This document shows, in pieces, positions 1-9,795 of a DNA stretch of 64,000 nucleotides; the first letter of the stretch is position 1; each line of letters starts with the position of its first letter. The notes under the pieces are model-generated. The model saw only the letters and a list, made by a program, of their open reading frames with translations. It was not told the DNA's origin and did no database searches. The DNA is from Rhodococcus sp. NBC_00297 (GTDB lineage: Bacteria > Actinomycetota > Actinomycetes > Mycobacteriales > Mycobacteriaceae): NCBI RefSeq assembly GCF_036173065.1, contig NZ_CP108041.1:2297001-2361000 (forward strand), in the 5' to 3' direction. The translations under genes were made by a program, and so were the position numbers.

Positions 1-261
1 CGCCAGGGCGCCCAGCTTGGCGCCGTGGCGACCCATGACGTCGGCCATGTGCGGTGACGCCATGTGCCCGTCGAGGGCCGCCTGGTCCCGCCACACCTCG
101 ACGGTGACGATGGTGTCGGGCGCCGCGTTCGAGGTGTAGACGTCGTACTCCAGGCAGCCGTCCTCCTCGCGCGTGAGAACGGCGAACTGCCGCATCGCCT
201 CCAGCACCTCGTCGAAGCCGTCCGTCACCGGAATGGTGGCCACCACGTGCAGATCACTCAT
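1..261 (-). CDS. antibiotic biosynthesis monooxygenase (ABM) domain protein, partial
   Basis: The reading frame starts at an ATG at 261 and is still open at the left edge of the window, so only the first 87 residues are visible. The visible part (MSDLHVVATIPVTDG..., then a stretch around AVLTREEDGCLEYDVY and VEVWRDQAALDGHMASPH) has the typical beta-strand pattern and the W-x5-H-x3-PH arrangement of the small dimeric ABM/YgiN family, which includes quinol monooxygenases and heme-degrading enzymes. Substrate cannot be assigned. It lies about 100 bp downstream of the next minus-strand oxidoreductase gene and may be cotranscribed with it. Confidence 0.7.
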   Translation of the reverse strand, partial: MSDLHVVATIPVTDGFDEVLEAMRQFAVLTREEDGCLEYDVYTSNAAPDTIVTVEVWRDQAALDGHMASPHMADVMGRHGAKLGALA

Positions 262-358
262 CGTCGTTCTCGTCTCGCTCGTTCGTCATCGGTCCACCCG
301 AACGTACGGCGAGGAGCGGCGGCGGGCGTCGGTTATCGCCCGACTGCCCCCTGACGAC

Positions 359-1225
359 TCAGCCCTGGAACCCCTCGTCGTTCTTGAAGGCCGTGACGAC
401 GGCCGCCAGATCGTCGGCGCCGTGCCCCGCGACGCTCGCGTCCACGTACGCACTGCGCACGGCCTGCAGCAGGCGGGAGGTGCGCGGATCCACCGCATCG
501 ATCATCAGGTCGACGTCCTTGACCACGCCGTCGATCCCGAACGACGGGGTGAAGTCGCGCTCGATCATCGAGCGGCCCTTCATCTGTGTGTACGGCGCGT
601 TGATCGGACCACCGTCGAGCGCCTCGAGGACGAGCGAGGGCTCCAGGCCCAGTTCCGACGCCATCGCGAGGGACTGCGCCGTGGCCGCCGTGAGCGTGGA
701 CACCATCGCGTTGCACGCCAGTTTGAGCGCACTCGCCCGGCCGGGTTCCGTCCCCGCGTTCACGATCTTCACCGTCATCGACTCGAGCACCGGGCGCACC
801 GACTCGAGCCCCCCGGCGGGTCCGGAGGCCAGCGCCGTGAGCTTTCCCGACTCCGCCGGCTCCTTGGTCCCCAGCATCGGGCAGTCGAGAAAGGCGACCC
901 CGTGGTGCTGCGCCAGATCGGCCAGCCGTCGGGCGCCGGCCGGACCGACGGTCGCGGACTGGACCCACACGGCGCCGTCCTTCACCGCTGACAGGAAGGT
1001 GGTGGCCGTGTCCGCGGTGGCCGACTCGTCGTAGAGCATCGTGACGATCACGTCGGCGTCGGCGACGCAGGCCGCCGGATCGTCCGCGACGGTCGCCCCC
1101 TGGTCCTTCAGCGGCGCCGCGCGATCGGCGTTGCGGTTCCACACCGTCACCTCGTGGTCGCCGCGGAGCAGAGACCCCGCCATGCCCGCGCCCATCGTTC
1201 CGGTTCCCAGTACTGCCACCCGCAT
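359..1225 (-). CDS. NAD(P)-dependent oxidoreductase, 3-hydroxyisobutyrate dehydrogenase family
   Basis: Encodes 288 residues, the usual length of the beta-hydroxyacid dehydrogenase family. The N-terminus carries the Rossmann motif GTGTMGAGMA (residues 7-16), which binds NAD(P). The family substrate loop is present around residues 115-130, and the helix KLACNAMVSTL contains the Lys and Asn conserved as catalytic residues (K-x3-N spacing) in this family. It should reduce or oxidise a short hydroxyacid or a semialdehyde (glyoxylate/succinate semialdehyde type); the substrate is not readable. It is divergent from the MFS exporter gene, with about 114 bp between the starts. Start ATG at 1225 directly precedes the Rossmann fold. 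Confidence 0.85.
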   Translation of the reverse strand: MRVAVLGTGTMGAGMAGSLLRGDHEVTVWNRNADRAAPLKDQGATVADDPAACVADADVIVTMLYDESATADTATTFLSAVKDGAVWVQSATVGPAGARRLADLAQHHGVAFLDCPMLGTKEPAESGKLTALASGPAGGLESVRPVLESMTVKIVNAGTEPGRASALKLACNAMVSTLTAATAQSLAMASELGLEPSLVLEALDGGPINAPYTQMKGRSMIERDFTPSFGIDGVVKDVDLMIDAVDPRTSRLLQAVRSAYVDASVAGHGADDLAAVVTAFKNDEGFQG

Positions 1226-1339
1226 GTTCGTTCCCTCTCACCGGCTGGAGCGGATTCTTTTCCGACCCGCTCCGTGTGTTGCAATGCAGGGTGTTCCCCT
1301 CACGGAGCACCACCACACGCACTCTCGAACGGATCACGC
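1226..1339. promoter_or_regulatory. divergent intergenic region between oxidoreductase and MFS exporter
   Basis: This 114-bp spacer must hold the promoters for both diverging genes. A short odd-length palindrome, TGCAATGCA, lies at 1280-1288 and could be part of an operator, but it is short enough to be chance. No regulator gene is adjacent. Confidence 0.3.
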
Positions 1340-2851
1340 ATGACCAGCACCGACACGCCCGCCACCGAAAGGGCGGGGCGTCGCGAGTGGTGGGGTCTCG
1401 CCGTCCTCGTCGTCCCCATCGTCCTCGTCTCGATGGACATGTCGGTCCTGTACCTCGCCCTGCCCTCGCTGACCGAGGATCTCCAGCCGAGCAGCTCGCA
1501 GCAGCTGTGGATCCTCGACATCTACAGCTTCATGCTCGCCGGCCTACTGGTCACGATGGGCTCGCTCGGCGACCGCATCGGCACCCGTCGGCTGCTCATG
1601 ATCGGGTCGCTCGTCTTCGGCATCGCGTCCGTCGCCGCCGCCTTCTCGCACACCCCGGAGGCCCTCATCGCGTCGCGGGTGCTTCTCGGGATCGGCGGCG
1701 CCACCCTCGCGCCGTCGACACTGTCGTTGCTGCGCAAGCTCTTCGTCGACCCCGTGCAGCGCGGTGTCGCCATCGGAATCTGGACGGCCGGATTCGCCGG
1801 CGGTGGCTCGTTCGGCCCGGTCATCGCGGGCGCGCTGCTCGAGTACTTCTGGTGGGGCTCGGTGTTCCTCATCAACATCCCGATCATGGTGGTCCTGCTG
1901 ATCGCCGCGCCGGTGATGCTGCCCGAGGCGAAGAACCCGAACCCCGGCCGCTTCGACCTGCCCGCTGTCGGCGCCTCGATCGTCGCGATGCTCGGTATCG
2001 TCTACGCGCTCAAGCACGCCGCGCAGAACGGCCTCGACTGGCAGGTGGCCGCCGCGCTCGCGGTGGGGCTCCTGGTCGGCTGGTGGTTCGTGCGACGTCA
2101 ACGCGCGAGCACGCACCCCGTCATCGAGTTCGATCTGTTCCGCACCCCGGCGTTCTCCGTCGCGGTGATCGTCATCCTCGTGTCGGTCTTCATCATCACG
2201 GGCTTCAATCTGATGCTGTCGCAGTATCTTCAGCTCGTCATGGGGCTCGGCACCCTCGAGGCGGGACTGTGGTCGCTGATCCCGGCGATCGCGACGGCCA
2301 CCGCCTCACTGACGGCCCCCCTGATCATGAAGCGCCGCCCGCCGGCCGTCATCCTCGTCGGCGCCATCTCCGTCATGTTCGTCGGTGCCGTCGTGATCGG
2401 TGCGGTGGCCCTCCCCTCGGACGTCGGGTCGGGCGCCACGCTCGCGATCCTGCTGTGCGGCATGGTGATCGCTGCGTTCGGTGTGGGTACCGGCACGACG
2501 TTCGGCTCGGATCGGGTGCTCGCCACCGCGGCACCGGAGAAGGCGGGCGCGGCCGGTGCCGTGTCGGAGACGGGCGCGGAACTCGGTGGGGCACTGGGCA
2601 TCGCCGTGCTCGGCTCCATCAGCGTGGCCACGTACCGCCTGGTGCTGGGGCCCGCCGACACGTCCGGAGACGGCACGCTCGCCGGCACCCTGGCCGAAGC
2701 CGGCCGGATGTCACCCGACGTCGGGCCCGACCTCGCGTCCCGCGCCCGCGAGGCGTACGTGGACGGCATCGTCGCCGCGTCCGGGGCCACGCTCGTCACG
2801 CTGCTGATCGCCGGCAGCGCGGCCGCCGTCCTGTTCCGTCGAGCGCGCTGA
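1340..2851 (+). CDS. MFS transporter, DHA2 family (14-TMS drug exporter type)
   Basis: Encodes 503 residues with about 14 hydrophobic segments, the size and layout of the QacA/EmrB/SmvA (DHA2) proton-driven exporters. The segment after TM1 (SMDMSVLYLALPSL) and GSLGDRIGTRRLL (motif A between TM2 and TM3) are characteristic. The open frame extends upstream of 1340, but ATG 1340 gives a normal short hydrophilic N-terminus before TM1 and avoids the divergent oxidoreductase gene. Likely a membrane exporter of cationic or amphipathic compounds; the substrate is unknown. It is followed by a strong hairpin shared with the convergent gltD gene. Confidence 0.85.
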   Translation: MTSTDTPATERAGRREWWGLAVLVVPIVLVSMDMSVLYLALPSLTEDLQPSSSQQLWILDIYSFMLAGLLVTMGSLGDRIGTRRLLMIGSLVFGIASVAAAFSHTPEALIASRVLLGIGGATLAPSTLSLLRKLFVDPVQRGVAIGIWTAGFAGGGSFGPVIAGALLEYFWWGSVFLINIPIMVVLLIAAPVMLPEAKNPNPGRFDLPAVGASIVAMLGIVYALKHAAQNGLDWQVAAALAVGLLVGWWFVRRQRASTHPVIEFDLFRTPAFSVAVIVILVSVFIITGFNLMLSQYLQLVMGLGTLEAGLWSLIPAIATATASLTAPLIMKRRPPAVILVGAISVMFVGAVVIGAVALPSDVGSGATLAILLCGMVIAAFGVGTGTTFGSDRVLATAAPEKAGAAGAVSETGAELGGALGIAVLGSISVATYRLVLGPADTSGDGTLAGTLAEAGRMSPDVGPDLASRAREAYVDGIVAASGATLVTLLIAGSAAAVLFRRAR

Positions 2852-2867
2852 CGCACCGACTCCCGAC

Positions 2868-2907
2868 ACAGAACACCCCCTGCAGCAGGCTGCAGGGGGT
2901 GTTCTGT
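2868..2907. terminator. bidirectional intrinsic terminator between MFS gene and gltD
   Basis: Perfect 17-bp inverted repeat (2868-2884 and 2891-2907) with a 6-nt loop, located between the convergent 3' ends of the exporter gene and gltD. The arms begin with ACAGAAC and end with GTTCTGT, giving short A/T-containing tails in both directions. Confidence 0.85.
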
Positions 2908-2929
2908 TCGTACCGGGTGTGTGGGCTCG

Positions 2930-4396
2930 CTACCGCTGGGGTGCCTGGGTGGGCACGATCGGCGCGGGCAGCGCCGTCTTTCCCATGAGGAACGAATCGA
3001 CCGCGGACGCGCAGGAGCGGCCCTCGGCGATGGCCCACACGATGAGCGACTGACCGCGGCCCATGTCGCCGGCCACGAAGACGCCGTCGACGTTGGTGTT
3101 CCACTTGTCGGTCCGCGACACGTTGCCGCGCTCGTTGAGGTTCACCCCGAGATCGGTGAGCAGGCCCGGCTTCTCGGGTCCGGTGAAGCCCATCGCGAGG
3201 AACACGATGTCGGCCTCGAGGTGGAAGTCCGACCCCTCGACCTTGGCGAAGCGACCGTCCTTGAACTCGACCTCGTGCGCGTCGAGTCCGGTGACCATGC
3301 CGTTCTCGCCCGTGAAGCGTTCCGTGTTGACGGAGAAGACGCGCTCGCCACCCTCCTCGTGAGCCGAGGACACGCGGTAGACCAGCGGGTACGTCGGCCA
3401 CGGGGTGGATCCGGCGCGCTCCTCCGGCGGGCGGGGCATGATCTCGAACTGGTGGACGCTGGCCGCGCCCTGACGGTGCGACGTGCCGAGGCAGTCCGCG
3501 CCGGTGTCGCCGCCGCCGATGATGACGACCTTCTTGCCCTTCGCCGTGATGGGCGGCTGGCCGTACTGGTCGACGACGTCGTCGCCGAGCTGAACACGGT
3601 TGGCCCAGGGCAGGAACTCCATCGCCTGATGGATGCCGCCGTACTCGCGGCCGGGGACCTCGAGGTCGCGGGCCTTGGTGGCACCGCCCGACAGGACGAC
3701 CGAGTCGAACTCCTCGCGGAGCTCGTCCGCGGTGATGTCGACACCGACGTTGACACCGGTTCGGAAGATGGTGCCCTCGGCCTCCATCTGCGCCAACCGG
3801 CGATCGATGTGGCGCTTCTCCATCTTGAACTCGGGGATGCCGTAGCGCAGGAGTCCGCCGATGCGATCCGCTCGCTCGAACACGGTGACGGTGTGGCCGG
3901 CACGCGTGAGCTGCTGCGCTGCAGCGAGACCCGCGGGACCGGAACCGACGACGGCCACCTTCTTGCCGGTGAGGTACGTCGGGTAGACGGGCTGGACCCA
4001 TCCCTCGTCGAAGGCGCGATCGATGATCTCGACCTCGACCTGCTTGATGGTCACCGGGTCCTGGTTGATGCCCAGGACGCACGACGCCTCACACGGAGCC
4101 GGGCACAGCCGGCCCGTGAACTCCGGGAAGTTGTTGGTGGCGTGCAACCGGTCGATGCTCTCGCGCCACCGGTCCTTGTACACCAGGTCGTTCCACTCGG
4201 GAATCAGATTCCCGAGCGGGCACCCGTTGTGGCAGAACGGAATGCCACAGTCCATGCACCGGCTGGCCTGGGTGCGGAGGGTGTCCGTGGAGAAGTCCTC
4301 GTACACCTCCTTCCAGTCCATCAGGCGCAGGTCCACGGGGCGCCGCGACGGGAGCTCCCGCGACGTGTTCTTCAGAAATCCTTGTGGATCACCCAC
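2930..4396 (-). CDS. gltD: glutamate synthase small (beta) subunit
   Basis: Encodes 488 residues. The NADPH-dependent beta subunit feeds electrons to GltB for conversion of glutamine plus 2-oxoglutarate into two glutamates. The N-terminus has the cysteine clusters [14 protein letters not shown] and CPAPCEASC (residues 40-110), which bind two 4Fe-4S clusters. These are followed by the FAD motif [15 protein letters not shown] and the NADPH motif [13 protein letters not shown]. The start codon is GTG at 4396, overlapping the gltB stop by 8 bp, so the two subunits are translationally linked. It ends facing the exporter gene across a shared terminator. Confidence 0.95.
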   Translation of the reverse strand: MGDPQGFLKNTSRELPSRRPVDLRLMDWKEVYEDFSTDTLRTQASRCMDCGIPFCHNGCPLGNLIPEWNDLVYKDRWRESIDRLHATNNFPEFTGRLCPAPCEASCVLGINQDPVTIKQVEVEIIDRAFDEGWVQPVYPTYLTGKKVAVVGSGPAGLAAAQQLTRAGHTVTVFERADRIGGLLRYGIPEFKMEKRHIDRRLAQMEAEGTIFRTGVNVGVDITADELREEFDSVVLSGGATKARDLEVPGREYGGIHQAMEFLPWANRVQLGDDVVDQYGQPPITAKGKKVVIIGGGDTGADCLGTSHRQGAASVHQFEIMPRPPEERAGSTPWPTYPLVYRVSSAHEEGGERVFSVNTERFTGENGMVTGLDAHEVEFKDGRFAKVEGSDFHLEADIVFLAMGFTGPEKPGLLTDLGVNLNERGNVSRTDKWNTNVDGVFVAGDMGRGQSLIVWAIAEGRSCASAVDSFLMGKTALPAPIVPTQAPQR

Positions 4397-7300
4397 GAGC
4401 TGCCTCCATGATCGCCTCGTCCACGTCCGCGCCGTTCTTCTCGGCCTCGGAGATCGCGAGCAGTACCTTCTTGTAGTCGCGGGGCATCACCTTCACGAAG
4501 TGATTGACCTGCTGAGACCAGTCCGCGAGGATGCGCTCGGCGACCTCGGACCCGGTCTCGTCACGATGCCGCGTGATCGCATCCTTGAGCCACGCGAACT
4601 CGTCACCCTGGAGCTCCTCGATGTCGACGAGCTCGGTGTTGAGGTTGTCCTCGAACGTCGAGTTCGGGTCGAAGACGAACGCCACACCGCCGGACATGCC
4701 GGCACCGAAGTTGCGGCCGGTCTCGCCGAGAATGACGACCTTGCCACCGGTCATGTACTCGCACCCGTGGTCACCGACACCCTCGACCACCGCGACGGCG
4801 CCCGAGTTACGGACGGCGAACCGCTCACCGACGACACCGCGGATGAGCGCCTCACCCTCGGTGGCACCGAAGAGGATCACGTTGCCGGCGATGATGTTGT
4901 TCTCGGCGACGAAGCTCGAGTTGGCCTGGAGCGACGGGCGTACGACGATCCGCCCACCGGACAGACCCTTGCCGACGAAGTCGTTGGCGTCGCCCTGCAG
5001 TCGCAGCGTCATGCCCTTGGGCACGAACGCTCCGAAGCTGTTACCGGCCGATCCGGTGAAGGTGATGTCGATCGTGCCTTCCGGCAGACCGTCCTCGCCG
5101 TACGCCTTGGTGACCTCGTGGCCGAGCATCGTGCCCACGGTGCGGTTCACGTTGGTGATCCGCGTCGAGAACTCGACCTTCTCGCCCTTGTCCAGTGCCT
5201 CGCGGCTCTGCGCGATGAGTTGCTGGTCGAGAGCCTTGTCCAGTGCGTGGTCCTGCGTGCCGGTGCAGTAGAGATCCTGGTTCATGAACGCCGACTCCGC
5301 GACGTCCAGGATCGGCGACAGATCGAGCTTCGACGCCTTCCAGTGATCCTTCGCCGCGGTGGTGTCCAGCAGCGCGACCTGGCCGATGGCCTCGTCGAGC
5401 GTGCGGAAACCGAACTCCGCGAGGTACTCGCGGACCTCCTCGGCGATGTACAGGAAGAAGTTCTCGACGAACTCCGGCTGACCGGCGAACCGCTTGCGCA
5501 GCAGTGGGTTCTGCGTCGCCACGCCCACCGGGCAGGTGTCGAGGTGGCAGACGCGCATCATGATGCAGCCCGAGACCACCAGCGGCGCGGTGGCGAATCC
5601 GAACTCCTCACCACCGAGCAGCGCGGCGACCATGACGTCGCGACCGGTCTTGAGCTGACCGTCGACCTGCACGACGATGCGATCGCGAAGACCGTTGAGC
5701 AGCAACGTCTGCTGGGTCTCGGCCAGGCCGAGCTCCCATGGTGCGCCGGCGTGCTTGACCGACGTCAACGGGGTGGCGCCCGTGCCGCCGTCGTGGCCCG
5801 AGATGAGCACCACGTCCGCGTGCGCCTTGGAGACACCGGCGGCGACCGTACCGACACCGACCTCGGAGACGAGCTTCACGTGGATGCGCGCCGACGGGTT
5901 GGCGTTCTTCAGGTCGTGGATCAGCTGAGCCAGATCCTCGATCGAGTAGATGTCATGGTGCGGGGGCGGCGAGATGAGGCCGACACCCGGCGTCGAGTGA
6001 CGCACCTCGGCCACCCACGGGTACACCTTGTGCGCCGGAAGCTGGCCACCCTCACCGGGCTTGGCGCCCTGCGCCATCTTGATCTGGATGTCGGTGCAGT
6101 TGGTCAGGTAGTTCGACGTGACACCGAAACGACCCGACGCGACCTGTTTGATGGCCGACCGACGCCAGTCACCGTTCTCGTCGGGGAGGAAGCGTGCGGT
6201 GTCCTCGCCGCCCTCACCCGAGTTCGAGCGACCACCGAGGCGGTTCATCGCGATGGCCAGCGTCTCGTGCGCCTCTGCCGAGATGGAGCCGTAGCTCATC
6301 GCACCCGTGGAGAAACGCTTGACGATGTCGCGTGCCGACTCGACCTCGTCGATCGGGATCGGGGTGCGACCCTCGGTCTTGAAGCGGAACAGTCCGCGCA
6401 GCGACGCGAGCCGCTCGGACTGGTCGTCCACCATGCGGGTGTACTCCTTGAACACGGAGTACTGACCGGTGCGGGTGGCGTGCTGGAGCTTGAACACCGT
6501 GTCCGGGTTGAACAGGTGGTACTCGCCCTCGCGGCGCCACTGGTACTCGCCGCCCGTCTCGAGCTCGCGGTGCGCGCGCTCGAACTTGTTGTCCAGGTAA
6601 GCGACTCCGTGACGCACCGCGACGTCGGCCGCGATCTGGTCGAGGTCGATGCCGCCGAGCGGCGACTGCACGCCGTAGAAGTACTCGTCGACCAGTGCCT
6701 GCGACAGGCCGATGACCTGGAACAGCTGGGCGCCGGTGTACGAGGCGAGCGTCGAGATGCCCATCTTCGACATCACCTTCAGCACACCCTTGCCGGCGGC
6801 CTTGATGTAGTTCTTGACGGCGCTGTCGTAGTCGATGCCCTGCAGGGTGTCGCGATCGATCATGTCCTCGATCGACTCGAACGCCATGTAGGGGTTGACC
6901 GCTGCAGCACCGAAGCCGACGAGGGTGGCCATGTGGTGGACCTCGCGGGCGTCACCGGCCTCGACGATCAGCCCCACCTTGGTGCGGGTCTTCTCCCGGA
7001 CGAGGTGGTGATGCACGGCCGAGGTCAGCAGCAGCGACGGGATCGGTGCCAGCCGTTCGCTCGACTCGCGGTCGGACAGGATGACGATGCGCGCGCCGCC
7101 GTCGATCGCCGCGGAGACCTGCGAACGAATGATCTCGAGCGAACGACGTAGTCCCTCACCGCCTTCGGCGACCGGGTAGAGGCCGCGGACCACCACGGAG
7201 CGCAGTCCGTCCTGGGTGCCGTCGTCGTTGATGTGGACCAGCTTGGCCAGCTCGTCGTTGTGCAGGATCGGCGACTTCAGCACGATCTGCCGGCATGCTT

Positions 7301-8990
7301 CGGCACTGGGCTGCAGGAGATCCCGCTCGGGACCGATGGTGCCGCCGAGGCTGGTGACCACCTCTTCCCGGATGGCGTCCAGGGGCGGATTCGTCACCTG
7401 GGCGAACAGCTGGGAGAAGTAGTCGAACAGCATGCGCGGGCGGTTCGAGAGCACGGCGACGGGCGTGTCGGTGCCCATGGACCCGATGGCCTCGGCGCCG
7501 GCCTTGGCCATGGGAGCGACCAGCATGGTCAGTTCCTCGGTGGTGTAGCCGAAGATCTGCTGACGGATCAGCACACGGTCGTGCGTCATGTGGACGTGCG
7601 GGCGCTCGGGCAGGTCGTCGATCTCGACGAGGCCCTCGTCGAGCCACTCTTGGTAGGGGTGCTCGGCGGCGAGCTCGTCCTTGATCTCGTCGTCGCTGAC
7701 GATGCGGCCCTGCGCGGTGTCCACCAGGAACATGCGGCCGGGCTGCAGGCGGACCTTACGCACGATCTTCGACGGCTCGATGTCGAGGACGCCGACCTCG
7801 GACGCCATGATGACCAGGCCGTCCTCGGTGACCCAGAGACGGCTCGGACGCAGGCCGTTGCGGTCGAGGACCGCGCCGATGACGGTGCCGTCGGTGAAGC
7901 ACACCGACGCCGGTCCGTCCCACGGCTCCATCAGAGTCGAGTGGTACTGGTAGAACGCCCGGCGAGCCGGATCCATCTTGTCGTGGTGCTCCCACGCCTC
8001 GGGGATCATCATCAGCACGGCGTGCGGCAGGCTGCGACCGCCGAGGTGCAGGAACTCCAGCACCTCGTCGAAGCGCGCGGTGTCCGACGCTCCGTGCGTG
8101 TTCACCGGGAAGATCTTCTCGAGCTTCTCCGGGCCACCGAAGACGTCCGACTCGATGAGGGCCTCGCGGGCACGCATCCAGTTCTCGTTGCCGGTGACGG
8201 TGTTGATCTCACCGTTGTGCGCGACACGGCGGAACGGGTGTGCCAGCGGCCAGGAGGGGAACGTGTTGGTGGAGAAGCGCGAGTGCACCAGACCGAGGGC
8301 ACTGACGACGCGCTCGTCCTGCAGATCGAGGTAGAAGCCTCGCAGCTGCGGCGTCGTGAGCATGCCCTTGTAGACGATGGTCGACGGCGACAGCGACGGG
8401 AAGTACACGGACTCGCGTCCGGGACCGTCCTTGCCGGGGCCTTCGAGGCCGAGTTCGTGCTCGACGCGCTTGCGCACGACGAACGCGCGGCGCTCGAGAT
8501 CGATGCCGGACAGTGCACGGTCGGGAGCGGCGACGAACAGCTGGCGGAACGTCGGCATGGCGTCGCGCGCCAGCGCGCCCAGGGAGGCGTCGTCCGTCTC
8601 GATGTCGCGCCAGCCGAGAACCTCGAGGCCCTCCTCGGTCACGACACGCTCGACGCCGGCGACAGCCTCGGCGGACGCGGCGCGCGCCTGCGGGAGGAAC
8701 GCGATACCGGTGGCGTAGGAACCCTCGGGCGGCAGATCGAAGTCGACCACGGCGCGGTAGAACGCGTCGGGGACCTGGATCAGGATGCCGGCACCGTCAC
8801 CCGTGTTGGGCTCGGCACCCGCAGCGCCGCGGTGTTCGAGATTGATCAACGCCGTGATCGCCTTGTCGACGATGTCGCGGCTCCGTCGGCCGTGCATGTC
8901 GACCACGAACGCGACACCGCAGGAGTCGTGTTCGTTGGCGGGATCGTAGAGGCCGCGCGCTGATGGGTACCGGTGTCCGGGAAGCTGCAT
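4389..8990 (-). CDS. gltB: glutamate synthase large (alpha) subunit
   Basis: Encodes 1533 residues, normal for bacterial GltB. A 23-residue propeptide precedes Cys24 ([10 protein letters not shown]), the N-terminal nucleophile of the class II glutamine amidotransferase domain that releases ammonia. The central and FMN-binding synthase domains follow, with cysteines in [17 protein letters not shown] that bind the 3Fe-4S cluster. The C-terminal GXGXG beta-helix domain is present. Ammonia is channelled to 2-oxoglutarate. It is first gene of gltBD and is preceded by a 440-bp non-coding region that probably carries nitrogen-responsive control. Confidence 0.96.
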   Translation of the reverse strand: MQLPGHRYPSARGLYDPANEHDSCGVAFVVDMHGRRSRDIVDKAITALINLEHRGAAGAEPNTGDGAGILIQVPDAFYRAVVDFDLPPEGSYATGIAFLPQARAASAEAVAGVERVVTEEGLEVLGWRDIETDDASLGALARDAMPTFRQLFVAAPDRALSGIDLERRAFVVRKRVEHELGLEGPGKDGPGRESVYFPSLSPSTIVYKGMLTTPQLRGFYLDLQDERVVSALGLVHSRFSTNTFPSWPLAHPFRRVAHNGEINTVTGNENWMRAREALIESDVFGGPEKLEKIFPVNTHGASDTARFDEVLEFLHLGGRSLPHAVLMMIPEAWEHHDKMDPARRAFYQYHSTLMEPWDGPASVCFTDGTVIGAVLDRNGLRPSRLWVTEDGLVIMASEVGVLDIEPSKIVRKVRLQPGRMFLVDTAQGRIVSDDEIKDELAAEHPYQEWLDEGLVEIDDLPERPHVHMTHDRVLIRQQIFGYTTEELTMLVAPMAKAGAEAIGSMGTDTPVAVLSNRPRMLFDYFSQLFAQVTNPPLDAIREEVVTSLGGTIGPERDLLQPSAEACRQIVLKSPILHNDELAKLVHINDDGTQDGLRSVVVRGLYPVAEGGEGLRRSLEIIRSQVSAAIDGGARIVILSDRESSERLAPIPSLLLTSAVHHHLVREKTRTKVGLIVEAGDAREVHHMATLVGFGAAAVNPYMAFESIEDMIDRDTLQGIDYDSAVKNYIKAAGKGVLKVMSKMGISTLASYTGAQLFQVIGLSQALVDEYFYGVQSPLGGIDLDQIAADVAVRHGVAYLDNKFERAHRELETGGEYQWRREGEYHLFNPDTVFKLQHATRTGQYSVFKEYTRMVDDQSERLASLRGLFRFKTEGRTPIPIDEVESARDIVKRFSTGAMSYGSISAEAHETLAIAMNRLGGRSNSGEGGEDTARFLPDENGDWRRSAIKQVASGRFGVTSNYLTNCTDIQIKMAQGAKPGEGGQLPAHKVYPWVAEVRHSTPGVGLISPPPHHDIYSIEDLAQLIHDLKNANPSARIHVKLVSEVGVGTVAAGVSKAHADVVLISGHDGGTGATPLTSVKHAGAPWELGLAETQQTLLLNGLRDRIVVQVDGQLKTGRDVMVAALLGGEEFGFATAPLVVSGCIMMRVCHLDTCPVGVATQNPLLRKRFAGQPEFVENFFLYIAEEVREYLAEFGFRTLDEAIGQVALLDTTAAKDHWKASKLDLSPILDVAESAFMNQDLYCTGTQDHALDKALDQQLIAQSREALDKGEKVEFSTRITNVNRTVGTMLGHEVTKAYGEDGLPEGTIDITFTGSAGNSFGAFVPKGMTLRLQGDANDFVGKGLSGGRIVVRPSLQANSSFVAENNIIAGNVILFGATEGEALIRGVVGERFAVRNSGAVAVVEGVGDHGCEYMTGGKVVILGETGRNFGAGMSGGVAFVFDPNSTFEDNLNTELVDIEELQGDEFAWLKDAITRHRDETGSEVAERILADWSQQVNHFVKVMPRDYKKVLLAISEAEKNGADVDEAIMEAARG

Positions 8991-9434
8991 GTGTCTTGCC
9001 TAACTGACGAGTCGAGCCAAGATCCGCGAGAGCGCGGCCACGTCCGAGATTCGACGCGAGCCACCGCGGGGCGATGCGAGAGCGGGTTCGCCGTTGAACA
9101 CGCACTCCGATGGGGCTCCGGCCACTCTCGGACAACGATCCGTTCCGAGGTGGTGACCGAGTGTTTTCGGGCAGGGGCGATCCTTGTGGGTCGACCCCGC
9201 AGCTGAACGATAAGTCAGGAACCGGTCGAATTCACAAATCAGGGCATCCTCATTCGGGCCTGACCTGGTCGTTCCCCCGGCGGTGTGGGTGTGTGCGCGA
9301 CGTTGCGCGGTACCTCGGCGTTCGTTCACGAGAATACTCCGGGAGCGCACGAGCTCGACGTCGGAGATCTCACACCGAGACGTACGTCCGATGAAAGACT
9401 ACTGGCCGTAGCGATTTCTCGGCTACGGCCAGTG
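8991..9434. promoter_or_regulatory. gltB upstream region, non-coding
   Basis: No convincing gene is seen in these 444 bp; the short frames here lack ribosome-binding sites and family signals. On the minus strand a TATCGT hexamer (9207-9212) with a TTGTGA-like element 19 bp upstream (9232-9237) could be a gltB promoter, implying a leader of about 200 nt. The spacing is long, so this is tentative. The right end contains the terminator of tRNA-Leu. Confidence 0.35.
9401..9433 (-). terminator. terminator of tRNA-Leu
   Basis: Perfect 12-bp inverted repeat (9401-9412 with 9422-9433, 9-nt loop) that starts 1 nt after the encoded CCA of the tRNA. On the minus strand it is followed by AGTCTTTCAT, a modest T-rich run. 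Confidence 0.7.
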
Positions 9435-9520
9435 TGGTGGGCGAAGGGGGACTTGAACCCCCACGTCCCGAAGGACACTGGCACCTGAAGCCAGCGCGTC
9501 TGCCATTCCGCCACTCGCCC
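9435..9520 (-). tRNA. tRNA-Leu (anticodon CAG)
   Basis: The 86-nt minus-strand sequence folds as a class II tRNA. The acceptor stem is GGGCGAG with TTCGCCC, the anticodon arm is CTGGC-TTCAGGT-GCCAG with CAG in the loop, and there is a long variable arm (TGTCCTTCGGGACG). The T arm is GGGGG-TTCAAGT-CCCCC. The CCA end is encoded. It reads leucine CUG, the major Leu codon in this GC-rich genome. Confidence 0.95.
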
Positions 9521-9605
9521 GAGCGACGGGACGAGATTAACACGACCCGTCACTCGGGCAGAAATCCATACCGTCGGTCCGGGTTTCCGGTCCCGAGGCG
9601 GGGCC

Positions 9606-9631
9606 GGGAACCGGTTCCGGGCGTATAGCAT
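9606..9631 (+). promoter_or_regulatory. possible promoter/operator upstream of fhaA
   Basis: A perfect 12-bp palindrome GGAACCGGTTCC (9607-9618) is followed within 6 bp by GTATAGCAT, which contains TATAGC/TAGCAT hexamers resembling an actinobacterial -10. It sits about 165 bp upstream of the first gene of the fhaA-pknB operon. No matching -35 is seen, so this is a candidate only. Confidence 0.35.
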
Positions 9632-9741
9632 GGATCGGTAGTCGCACGACGGAAGGACACGCGAGGCCGCACGGCCTGCGCGGACGTCGGCGGCGTGGAC
9701 GCCTCGGGGACGGTTCCAGCATCATGAGTCTCCGATGCACG

Positions 9742-9772
9742 GACGCAGTACCGATGTGAGACGCAGTACCGA
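9742..9772. repeat. 13-bp direct repeat in fhaA leader
   Basis: GACGCAGTACCGA occurs at 9742-9754 and 9760-9772 (period 18 bp), immediately upstream of the fhaA ribosome-binding site. It could be a binding site for a regulator or part of a leader structure; nothing more can be said. Confidence 0.5.
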
Positions 9773-9795
9773 CGAAGACGGAGAAGGAGGGTGTC

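Noticed and set aside
4023..8963. Long plus-strand open frames antisense to gltB/gltD, including one of over 1000 codons
   Set aside because: Products lack family motifs and have GC-shadow composition rich in Val, Asp, Arg and Leu; the opposite strand encodes a full-length glutamate synthase.
9285..9628. Short open frames over the tRNA-Leu locus
   Set aside because: They run through a well-folded tRNA and its terminator and have no ribosome-binding site.
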